From contig NW_026947487.1 of the NCBI RefSeq assembly GCF_034190915.1, positions 121,081,701-121,145,700 on the forward strand: 64,000 nt of DNA. The letters are read 5' to 3'. The notes beneath the pieces were generated by a model, which was not told the DNA's origin, did no database searches, and was given only the letters and a program-made list of their open reading frames with translations. Position numbers and translations under genes: made by a program. The stretch is from Cavia porcellus (taxonomy: Eukaryota; Chordata; Mammalia; Rodentia; Caviidae). This document shows, in pieces, positions 1 through 9,100 of the stretch (within the stretch, counting starts at the first letter, position 1; each line of letters begins with the position of its first letter).

Positions 1-690
1 TGATTTTAGACTAAAAACTTTCAGTTTTTGTCCATTTGTATGATATTGGCTGTTGTTTGTCATGGATGGCCTTCATCAGATTGAAATAAAGACCCTCCAC
101 TTTAGTTTTCTGTAGGTTTTTTTTTATATCATGAGTGGGTGCTAGACTTTGTCAAAAGCTTTTTCTGCATCTATTGAGGTGATCATATGATTTTTGTCCT
201 TGGCTCTGTTAATATGGTGTATTACATTATGGGTTTATGTATGTTGAACCATCCCTGCATCCCTGGGATGAATCCCACTTGATCATGGTATACAGTCTTC
301 TGGATCATTTGCTGTAGTCTGTTTGCCAGTATCTTATTGAGGAGTTTTGTGTCGATGTTCATTAGGAAGATTGGCCTGTAATTCTCTTTCTTAGTTGGAT
401 CTTTCTCTGGTTTGGGAATCAGAGTAATGCTTGCTTCCAAGATTTGGGAGCATTGCTTCCACTTCAGTGCCATCAAAGAGTTTGAGACATAGTGGTATCA
501 AGTTTTCACTAACTTTCTTGTAGAATTCAACAGTGAATCCATCAGGGCCTGGGCTTTTCTTTGTTGATAGGTTTTAAATTACATTTTTTATTGATACTGT
601 TTTATTTAGGATTTTTATATCTTCTTGATTCAGGTTTGATAATTCATATGTATCTAGGAATCTGTCCATTTCTTCTGTGTTTTCCATCTT

Positions 691-789
691 TTTTTTTTTT
701 TTTTTGTCTTTTTCTTTTTTATCGGTACCAGGGATCGAACTCACTTGCAAGGCAGGCTCTTATGCCGCTGAGCTAAATCCCCAGTCCCA
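691..789 (-). mobile_element. ID-type SINE (tRNA-derived), minus strand
   Basis: A T-rich start followed by TATCGGTACCAGGGATCGAA and ending GCTGAGCTAAATCCCCAG is the reverse complement of an ID element with tRNA-Ala-like A and B boxes. A 15-bp target-site duplication, TGTGTTTTCCATCTT, flanks it at 676-690 and 790-804. It interrupts the minus-strand L1. Confidence 0.9.
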
Positions 790-1605
790 TGTGTTTTCCA
801 TCTTATTAGAATACAAGTTTTCAAAGTAGGTATGCAACTTCCGGGATAACATGGCAGACAAATAACAGCAGCCATGGAGGCTCTCTGAGATTACCAGTTT
901 AGAATCCAGGAGGTGCCATGTGAGGAGTCCTATGTGAGGGGAGATGTACTCTGCCGACCCAGGAACAAACTAAGCTGAGAGAAACCAACTGGAAATGCAA
1001 TCCTGATGCTATAACAGGAACAGATAAAATCTCAGTGCGGAAGCTGGATCCCGCGCCATTGGAAGCCACGATTTGAATCTCCTGCCGCCAATACTGTGTC
1101 CCAATCCAGACGGCTGGGAGAGAGACACGTGAAAGCTCTGAGAGCTGGAATTGGCGAACCAAACGGCGTTGAGAGCGGGACTGGCAGGGAGCCCTGCATC
1201 GACCTGCGGTGAGTGAGAGAAATGAGGACCCTTTCATAGACTAGGAGGCTCCAACAGAGGACATTCTAGGAACAAGCAGACTAGCTGGAAAAGGGCCCTG
1301 CAGTGACTTTAGTCACATATTCCCCTCTTAAGTGGGAGTGGTGGGGAGTGCTTGGCCTCGTGACGCCGAGGACTAAGATCCAGTAGGCTAGCCCAAATCA
1401 GGTCCCTGCGCCTGGCAGTGCACCCTAGCAGTGACGCATTCAGTAGGTTGACCTGGAGGGGCGGGCCCAGCAGAGGGTGCCCAGGTCTGTGTCTCTCTAG
1501 TACACTGCAGTGGGCAGGAACACCTAGCCGGCAGATTCAAATAAACTGTAACAGACAAAGAAAAAAAAAAAAAAAAACCAACCTGGGCCTCTTATAGAAG
1601 CTTGT

Positions 1606-2614
1606 ATGGAAGAAACAAAAAGTATGGGAAAAGTGAGCAACAAGAAAGGGTCCTCAGTCCCCAACCCTGAGAACATTGATCCAGGAAAGGTAAATGCAAA
1701 AGAGAATGAAGACAGAAAACATGCAATATCAGACACGGCACCTATAGACATAAAGCAATATCTCGGGAGCCTCATAGACGAGTTCAAAAATGAAGTATTT
1801 AATGAAATAAAGCAAGAAATAAGTAGAATAGTTAGAGAAATGCTAAGCACCACCCAAGAAAAAAACAGATGGTGGAATGGAAGAACAGAAAAAAAGGGGA
1901 GAATTGTTTGATGGAGAAAATAGAGAAAACATAGAATATGTGAAGCAGGTTCAAAGAGATTACCAGGAAACTAAACACTCTATTGAAAGCTGGCTTAACA
2001 GCTTGAAAGAAACTAAGGATAGATTATCAGAACTCGAGGACAGATTTGTAAGGTGGGAACATGAAATGAAAAACTTCTTAAAAATAACAAGAAAATAAAC
2101 AGCAATAATACGAAGACTAGAAGATGATAAGAGGATCTATAACTTAAGAATTAAGAACATAAAAGAAGAAGTAGGGACTCAAACAAATGAACTTCAAAAG
2201 CTATTCACAGAAATAATCCAGGAGAATTTCCCTAATTTAGCAAAAGGTAAAGATACTCAGATGTATGAGGCATACAGGACCCCAGCCACCTACAACCCAA
2301 ACAGAGCTACACCCAGGCATATAATAATCAAAATTCCAAAAATCCAATATAAGAACAGAATATTAAAAGCCGTCAAAGACAAGAAACAGATCACTTACAA
2401 GGGAAGACCCATCAGAATTACAGCAGACTTCTCGGCACAAACCATCAAATCACGAAGAGCGTGGAGGGAAATAATTCAAGCTTTGAAAGATAATAACCTC
2501 CAGCCAAGATTGATATATCCTGCACAACTGTCCCTAGAAATTGATGGAAAAACAAGGTGCTTCCAGGATAAAGAGGAACTAGGGGAATTTGCAACCACCA
2601 ATTCAACTCTATAG
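1606..2614 (+). pseudogene. ORF1p-like ORF of element A, broken
   Basis: About 335 codons of L1 ORF1-type protein. An acidic and lysine-rich N-terminus leads into a coiled-coil-like region (EFKNEVFNEIKQEISRIVRE, then ERFVRWEHEMKNFLKI-like heptads), followed by RRM/CTD-type sequence ([52 protein letters not shown]). It is broken by a frameshift near 1865-1880 and a stop at 2096-2098. The terminal TAG at 2612-2614 sits where related ORFs continue (Leu, stop, Arg-Leu-Leu-Gln), so the last residues are missing. Element B has the same TAG, so the stop predates both copies. ORF1p is the RNA-binding chaperone of L1 particles. Confidence 0.85.
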
Positions 2615-2634
2615 AGATTACTGCAGGATATTCT

Positions 2635-2736
2635 TTTTTTTTGGTCTTTTTTATTTTTATCGGTACCAGGGATCGAACTCACGACTGCTTGCTCGTAAGG
2701 CAGGCGCTTATGCCGCTGAGCTAAATCCCCAGCCCC
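2635..2736 (-). mobile_element. ID-type SINE inside element A
   Basis: Reverse-strand ID element (TATCGGTACCAGGGATCGAA through GAGCTAAATCCCCAGCCCC) flanked by a 15-bp duplication, ACTGCAGGATATTCT, at 2620-2634 and 2737-2751. Element B has the uninterrupted site near 33128-33143, so this SINE landed after the two elements diverged or after element A inserted. Confidence 0.93.
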
Positions 2737-2899
2737 ACTGCAGGATATTCTAAAAATGAAAAATCCCAAGATTCCAGAAACAGTGGCAGAGCGGCCACAA
2801 TGAATGGAGCAGAAAGCGAAATGAAGAGGACAAACTGACAACTAATGACAGAAAAAGAGCTCAACAGAAATGAGGCAGAGACGGTTGGATGGTAGGAAC

Positions 2900-4180
2900 A
2901 GCCATTTTGGAGAAAACAAGACATCATAATAGGTAGTGCTGATTTAATATCCTCTTGTTTTGAAGTCCCATCAAGCTTTTGTTCTTCTGTCTCCATCGGT
3001 TTTAATGTGTTGTATCTTATTGGATTTTATTACATGTGATAATATAAACAAAAACTTTTATAGACAAGGAGATTATACAGAAACCATTGTTCATTTTCTG
3101 TTAGTTGATTCTAAATACCCTGTAATACTGTCATTCTCTTGAACGGTTTTACATTGTCTTGATATGTTTGATGCTACAGTATACGAAGTTATACCCAAAG
3201 ATTTTAAGGGTAGAGACACTATGGTAACTACTATTATGTCGAGATTATCTTGTGGTGAAACACTGTTTTGCTTAAATGGCTATGTTTTGACCTGTGCTGT
3301 TTTGTTGTTATGCCCTCTTTTTTTTTTTTATCTCAATCTCCTTTTTATTATCTACTTTTTTATTTTTATCCTTTTAATTAAGGGAAAAAGAAATAAAAAA
3401 TAGCAGGATATATTATAGTAACCCACTTTGATTTCCTATTAACTTGATTTGAAACCCTGTATTGCTCTCACCATCTTGTTTTGACTGATTTTCCTCTATT
3501 CTGTTATGCTTGAGAGTACCAAGTTTGAAAGTATAGGCAACAACTATGAAGACAATAAGATTCATTGTGATGCCCATTCTGGTTGACTATTATCTTCTTT
3601 TGAAGTCCTCTAATGTCTCCAATGTTTTGGTTTTATTGGTCTTATCCTTTACTGTTTTGTTCAATTTTAGTATAACTGATGATATAGGCAATTCTTTTTA
3701 AGATAACAAGAGGCATTATGGTACCCATTGTTGATCACCTTGTATTTTGTTTTTACATTATGTATTATGTCCATCCTTTTGATTTGACTGACTCTGTCCT
3801 GGTATGTCACATTTAGTTTTACTTTCTTCAAAAAAAAAGTAATAAGAACTGTGGGAGCAAGAAAACCCAAAATCTGTAATTGTCATTGTACAAAAGAAAG
3901 GAAAAGAAAGTTCTCTAAAAGGTATAACTGCATATATATTTAAGTGTATAGGATAGATAACCATATTACTGAGTTTTGTTGGATCATTGAACAAAACTGT
4001 TTGCAGTCTCACTGTTTGAATGTCCCCTCTCTATGCTTTAATTTTGTAACTTCAACAACTATTTCTAAGATGACAATATGTAATTAACTAGTGATTTCCT
4101 AGTGTTTATTTTTTCTGAAATTCTGTATAACTTTTACCCTTTTTCTGTTTTTTTCTTTTTTCTCCTTAAATAAAATTAAG
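2900..4180 (+). repeat. Element A 3' UTR made of degenerate ~150-bp tandem units
   Basis: The 3' UTR looks built from diverged tandem units. Recurring anchors are an A-rich AAGACAA/AACAAGA block, a GTAACC/GCCCATT-TGTTGATT block and a CTGTTTTG/TTATGCTT-like block. Unit starts near 3049, 3200, 3391, 3541 and 3691 are spaced 151, 191, 150 and 150 bp. The same order is seen in element B (33.4-34.3 kb), in the full-length L1 (49.3-50.2 kb) and, more diverged, in element C. The unit boundaries were judged by eye. Confidence 0.55.
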
Positions 4181-4493
4181 AAAAAAAACCAAAGTAGGTA
4201 TGCATGATCTTCTGGATTTCTGCAGGGTATTGTGATTTCACCCTTTTCATTCTTAATTGCATGGATTTGAGTCTTTTGTTTTTTTGATAAGGTTAGCTAA
4301 GGGTTTGTCAATTTTATTTGCTCTTTCAAAGAACCAGCTCTTTGATTCATTGACTCTTTGTATTTTTTTTAGTCTCCAGTGTTGGGAGCCGCGGCCGAGC
4401 CCGGTCGCCTTACTTGGCGGACGTGAGGCCTGTAGGAAAGAGCAAAGCCTGAGCTAGATTACCCCTCCCATCGAGTGTGCTAAGATGGCGCTT

Positions 4494-4602
4494 ATCTCCT
4501 GCTTCCTGCTTGGTAAACAACCCGCCCTGTAAGATCTCCTGCTTCCTGCTTGGTAAACAACCCGCCCTGTAAGATCTCCTGCTTCACAACCCGCCCTGTA
4601 AG
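4494..4602 (+). repeat. 40-bp tandem repeats in LTR U3
   Basis: Two exact 40-bp units (4494-4533, 4534-4573) and a third shortened to 29 bp (4574-4602) lie upstream of the TATA box. Each contains GGTAAACAA followed by CCCGCCC. The position fits enhancer repeats of a U3 region. Confidence 0.88.
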
Positions 4603-4683
4603 ATAGTCTGCCTAGCAACAACTGAACCCTATAAAAGTGAGTGCCTCTCCCGCCAAGAAAAGAAGAAGAAGCAGAAGAAGCAG

Positions 4684-4803
4684 AAGAAGCATGCAAGGAG
4701 CCGCGGAGAGCGGACCGGTAGAGGCTTCGGGACAGACTGTAGGAAGAAGCACGCAAGGAGCCGCGGGGAGCGGACCAACAGAGGCTTCGGCCGGGAGGAT
4801 TCC
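4684..4803 (+). repeat. 60-bp duplication in LTR R region
   Basis: Two diverged 60-bp copies begin AGAAGCAtGCAAGGAGCCGC and AGAAGCAcGCAAGGAGCCGC, between the TATA box and the poly(A) signal. This lengthens R. Open frames through here on both strands come from the repeat's base composition. Confidence 0.75.
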
Positions 4804-5834
4804 CGGGGCAGGCTGTACGGAGAAGGAAAATAAAAGAAAAGGTTGTCCACTGCCAGACTTTGTTGTGTGTCCTTCCTGCCGGCCGGGAGTGACACCGACA
4901 CTCCAGTGTGTTTTTTTCTGCCATGATCTTTATAATTTCCTCCCTCCTACTAGCTTTTGGCTTAACCAGCTCTTTTTTTTTTCCTGGAAGTTTGAGGATC
5001 ACCATTAAGTTATTTATATCCACTTACTCTCTTTCCCTGATATGGGTATTTACTGTTATAAATTTCCCTCTTAAGACTGTTTTCATTGTGTCCCACAAAT
5101 TCCTTTATGGTGAATTGTCATTATCATTCAACTGTAAAAACTGTTAATTTCTTCTTTAATTTTATCTGTGACCGATTGGTTGTTGATTAGGGATCTATTT
5201 AATTTCCATGTGTTAATGATGTTCTTGTGGTTTATGGGTTTCCAATTTCATTGCACTGTGGTCTGATAGTATGTGTGGGATAGTTTCAATTCCTTTACAT
5301 TTATGTATGTAAGCATGTTCTATGAGCCAGTGTACGGTCTATTTTGGAGACGGTCCCATGTACAGAAGGATGCATATTCTGACGTGGGGTGGAACACTCT
5401 ACAGACAGCTACCAAGTCCATTTGCTCAAATGTTGCCATCAACTCCTCTTTATTGAGTACGTCCTTAGCAGTGATTCCCAACCTTTCTAGGACCAAGTAC
5501 CAGTTTCTTCAAAGACAATTTTTCTGAGGACGGCGAAACCTAGATGCCCCGTGCGAGTGTTTCTAAGTAGGGTCCGCACTCTCCAGTGCCTACCACCGCC
5601 TCTGATTTGACAGGAGGGGAGCACGGCGGGTCTGCGGGCGGCGGCGGCGGGGCTTGAAGCTTCTCTCGCTTTCCTGCAGCTCATCTCTGGCTATTGTTTG
5701 CTCTGTTCCTACAGTGGTCCAGGGGTTGGGATCTCTGGGCTCTAGGAGAGAAGTTAAGGAAGCAATTCTCCTTCGCGGAGCCTAAGTTCTAGTGGGGGAG
5801 CTCAACAGTAGACGAACGCCCCTCGCCCCTTTGA

Positions 5835-5912
5835 GACGTGGTCTTGCAGCGATCCTCTGGCCTCAGTCTTCCCAGTGCTGGATTACCGGCGTGTGCCACC
5901 ACGCCAGGCCCT
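5835..5912 (-). mobile_element. B1 SINE remnant in the GAS8 promoter
   Basis: The run from CCTCAGTCTTCCCAGTGCTG to CACCACGCCAGGCCC is the reverse complement of the left part of a B1/7SL-type SINE, with its Pol III B-box region partly kept. It is truncated and has no visible target-site duplication. Confidence 0.7.
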
Positions 5913-6056
5913 TAGGGCGGCCAGGGAGATCCGGAGGCTCAGGGAGGACGCGGGCCAGCAGCGCCTCATCCACTAACCACCCCCCGCCCCCCGCTCCTTC
6001 CGGGTGCGCCGTAGTCTCGCGAGGATCCCCGAGACTGCGTAGGTCTCCGCCCCTGG

Positions 6057-6069
6057 GTTGCTGGGAGAC
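6057..6069 (+). promoter_or_regulatory. X-box (RFX site) 51 bp upstream of GAS8 start codon
   Basis: GTTGCTGGGAGAC fits the RFX X-box consensus RYYNYY-N-RRNRAC with a 1-base spacer. RFX factors switch on genes of cilia through X-boxes close to the transcription start, and GAS8 encodes an axonemal protein, so place and function agree. Assigned from sequence only. Confidence 0.7.
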
Positions 6070-6119
6070 GGGCCGTCTGCGCAGGCAGAACAAGTTGGTC
6101 CCCGGTGCTGCTCGGCATC

Positions 6120-6122
6120 ATG
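6120..6122 (+). CDS. GAS8: GAS8 coding exon 1 (start codon only)
   Basis: The ATG is followed at once by the donor GTGAGG. The next exon starts with GCACCCAAG, giving M-APKKKGKK, the known DRC4 N-terminus. An exon coding for one residue cannot be found by ORF scanning. It lies in the CpG island. Confidence 0.9.
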
Positions 6123-9100
6123 GTGAGGCGGGGACCTCCGACCTGGGCCAGGGTCCTGCGCACTCAGCCCTCGGGGCGGGAGAGGTGATTCGGGCCTTCT
6201 TAAGTGGGGAGATCCCTGTCCCGGGAAGGGTGCACACGTAAGGCCCGGCGCGGGCGAACTGAGCTCAGGGTTCTTGAATGCATTCCCGGGTTCTGGCCTG
6301 CACTCAGTGAAACTGAGACCTAGGCTTCAGGGTCCTGTGTGTATGGGATGATCCTGCAACTCCCGCGGATCCAGGCATGGGGTGCAAGGAGTCCCGAAGA
6401 GAGAACCTGGGTCTCTTTGACCTTGGGATTCGGGGTTTCACCTGAGAAGCTCGGGCCACACGAGGGTCCCCGTAGAGGAGGCTGGAATGGAGAGTGCGCG
6501 CACATCGCGGTTGACCGTGGACCCCTTTCCACCTGGGAACCCTGGCACAGGGTCCAGACTGCCTACTGCTCCATGGAGCTTTGCAAGAGACTGATCTAAG
6601 GAGAGGCAGGAGCTGGTCTCCTCAGCAGGTCTACTCGACTTTTTTCTAGGGACGAGGCCTCTCCAGCATGATACTGGAGTGTCGTAACTGGGTTTCTAGA
6701 CTGGTGCAGCGGGATGGGAATCGGCGGCGGGTGGGGAGGTGCCCCCAGGCTGGGGAGCTCCAGGGCCCTGTCAACCTCTGCTTCCTCCAGGCCCTTTATG
6801 ATAGTTTTTTGAGGCGTCCTTGGAACGGAGGGATTAAAGGGAGCAAGTGTTTAATAGTTACAGTTTCAGTGGATGGATCTTTTGAAAAGTAACTAGAAAT
6901 AAAATAACAACAGCCAAGTATGGAGGCGCACACTTGTAACCCCAGCACTAAGGAGGCTGAGGCAGAAGGATCACCAGTTTGAGGCCAGGCTGGGCTACAC
7001 AGTGATATCAGGTTAGCCTGAACTACATAGGGAGAACCTGTCTCTAAACAAGAGAAGACAAACAGACAAAACACATCAAGTACTTGCATTTATTGGCAGT
7101 TTATGGGATTATGGATGATTTGTTTCTCCCTATAGAATACTTCTGTCTGGTAACTTGTTTACAGGGCACCCACAGTGGTGAGTCTTTTGTGACAGGCTTC
7201 TCTAAAAAAGATTTAGCTCAATGTGATGGTACACATCCATAATTTCAGCACTCAGGAGGACTGCTGTGACTCCCAGGCCAGCTTGGATTGCAGAGCGAGA
7301 CTCTATGTCCAAAAAAAAAGTTTATTTATACAGTATTTGAAAGGAAGGAAGTCTCCTGTTTTCACCACTGACCATTATGGTGTACTCATTTCTCCTTACA
7401 AATATCGAACCAATTTCTTTAAGTTTTTCTCCATGGTAGTTACTAAGCATTATAGCCAACATGGAAACATTTGACAATGTCATGTTGGGGGAGGTCCTCT
7501 CTCTTTCTCTTTTTGAATCAGGGTCTTACTCTGTAGTTCATATTGACCTTGAACTCACTATGTGGCCTAGGCTGGGCTTGAACTTGTGATCTTCCTGCCT
7601 CAGCCTCCTAAATGCTGGGATTATCTTCCCATTTTTTTTACTTAATCTTAAAATTTTTTTATAAATTAAAATGTTTATAAATGTAGTTTTTAATATGTGG
7701 TACTTACATTTATTTTGAAGAATTGGTGCATGTGCATATCTTTTTAAAGTTTCTTTTAAAAATTAAATTCTTTTCATATTATTTTTTCAAATCCATTTTA
7801 TTCAAATAAAAAGAAGGAACAAAAAGAAGAAAAAAAAAAAACTACAACAAAATTTTAAAGTACATCAATCCCGGGGTATCAATGGTATATACACGGTACA
7901 TTGTTGACCCCAGATCATTCAATCAGAGCACAAGACATCGACATTCAATTGTCTGAACAATGCCAGCATAAATCTTTCTCTTCAGTGAACTCAGAGAAAC
8001 CAGCAGTATAACTATCTTAACTAGTTATTTTTTATGTACATGTACATGCACTTATACATATGTTTTTTCTTTCATTTTGTCACACTAATGAAACAATACA
8101 ATGTTTACACTTGTGTGTCTTATTTCACTAATAAGTATGGTCTCAGTTTATCCTTCTTTATGGCTGAGCAGTACTCTATTGTATACAAATACTACATCTT
8201 TTTTATTCATTCCTCAGCTAATGGGCATTTGTGTTGTTTCCGAGATCCAGCTATTACAAATTGTGCTGCTATAAATATGAGTGCTGTGGTATGATGCTTT
8301 TAATTTCTTTGGAAAGATACCCAGAAGGGGAATAGCTGGGTCGAATGGGATCTCCAATCCTAGTGTTTTGAGGAATCTCCACACTGATTTCCACAGTGGT
8401 TGCACCAGTCTGCACTCCCACCAACAGTGGAGGAGTGTTCCTTTTCCCCCACAGCCCATCCAGCATTTGTTACTGGTTGATTTCTTGATACTAGCCATTC
8501 TTTCTGGGGTGAGGTAGAATCTCAGTGTCGTTTTAATTTGCATCTTCAAACGACCAGTGAAGTTGAACATTTTTCATGGATGTTACTTGCTGTTGGTATT
8601 TCTTCATCTGAGAAGTGTGTATTCTTCTCAGATGCCTGTTTTTGACTGGGTGTTTGAATCTGGGAGGACTGATTTTTTTCAGTTTTTTTTTATATGTTCT
8701 CGATAGTAATCCTTTTGTCTGAGGTACCTGTGGCAAACATTTTCTCCCACGTTATGAGTTGTGTCTTCACTCTGTTGGTGGTTTTTCTTGCTGTAGGAAA
8801 GCTTTTCAGTAAGGTGAGTCCCAGTTGTTGATTCTTTTTGATAGTTCCTGTGTAATCGGGTTTTGTTCATAGTCTGCCTACACCAGTGACTTCAAGAGTT
8901 TTACCTACTCTGTCTTCCAGTAGATCTAATGTTTCTGTTTTAATATTAAGATGTTTGATCTGTTGAGATGTTAGCTTAATACATGGTGAAAGATATGTGT
9001 CCAGTTTTAATCTTTGGCATGGGTAGAGTCAGTTTTTCCAGCACCATTTATTAAAGAGGCTATTTTTTCTTCAAATGGGTGTGTTTGGCCCTTTTGTCAA

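Larger units (their letters stand above)
837..4189 (+). mobile_element. Element A: full-length ORF1-only (HAL1-like) L1
   Basis: A complete retroelement bounded by a perfect 15-bp target-site duplication, CAAAGTAGGTATGCA (822-836 and 4190-4204). The layout is a 5' UTR of about 770 bp ending in an A-tract (837-1605), a broken ORF1 (1606-2614), a spacer, then a long 3' UTR (about 2900-4180) and an A-rich tail. No ORF2 is present; sequence passes from the ORF1 end straight into a 3' UTR homologous to that of the full-length L1 at 49.2-50.5 kb. This matches the known 'half-L1' (HAL1) architecture. Element B starts at the same 5' sequence, so both look full length. Confidence 0.88.
4380..4900 (+). 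mobile_element. Solo LTR, IAP/ERVK-like
   Basis: A 521-bp segment opens with TGTTGGGAGCCGCGG and closes with CA. It is flanked by a 6-bp duplication, CTCCAG, at 4374-4379 and 4901-4906. The opening bases and the TTGTTGTGTG...CTTCCTGCCGGCCGGGAGTG end resemble rodent IAP LTRs, and 6-bp duplications are typical of class II ERVs. A TATA box (TATAAAAG, 4630-4637) and a poly(A) signal (AATAAA, 4829-4834) are in the expected order. No gag, pol or env follows, so it is a solo LTR left by LTR-LTR recombination. It lies 1.2 kb upstream of the GAS8 CpG island, in the same orientation. Confidence 0.88.
1..5470 (-). mobile_element. Old L1 ORF2 fragment (minus strand), host of nested insertions
   Basis: Read on the minus strand this is L1 ORF2. 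The stretch at 222-476 translates to reverse-transcriptase sequence with the landmarks [15 protein letters not shown] and [17 protein letters not shown]1 sequence resumes after each insertion: 789-836, then 4205-4379, then 4907 to about 5470. The right end lies in the endonuclease-side part of ORF2, so the copy is 5'-truncated there; its 3' end lies outside the window. Frameshifts show it is dead. It is the oldest layer here, because an ID SINE, element A and a solo LTR all sit inside it. Confidence 0.9.
5520..6260 (+). promoter_or_regulatory. GAS8: CpG island promoter of GAS8
   Basis: GC- and CpG-rich sequence, unlike its AT-rich surroundings, containing GGCGGCGGCGG (near 5640), TCTCGCGAGG (6015-6024) and the first coding exon. 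The TCTCGCGAGA-type motif is common in TATA-less, often bidirectional, promoters. In human, DBNDD1 lies head-to-head with GAS8; I could not find a DBNDD1 exon on the minus strand of this window. A minus-strand B1 remnant (about 5835-5912) lies inside the island. Confidence 0.75.

Noticed and set aside
3180..3192. TATACGAAGTTAT, identical to one 13-bp arm of loxP (also 33572-33584 in element B)
   Set aside because: The second arm and spacer are absent and the surrounding sequence is L1 3' UTR shared with element L, so it is chance similarity within a repeat.
4454..5023. Long minus-strand open frame with repeated RSPRLLACFF-like segments
   Set aside because: It lies across the solo LTR and flanking L1; the repetition comes from the LTR's own tandem units.
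5465..5540. TTCCCAACCTTTCTAGGACC...AGACAATTTTTCTGAGGACG, resembling an end of an old DNA transposon
   Set aside because: Too short and without a partner end or target-site duplication to name it.
5487..5684. Minus-strand frame upstream of GAS8 as a first exon of DBNDD1
   Set aside because: Its translation does not resemble the DBNDD1 N-terminus and includes repeat-like sequence.
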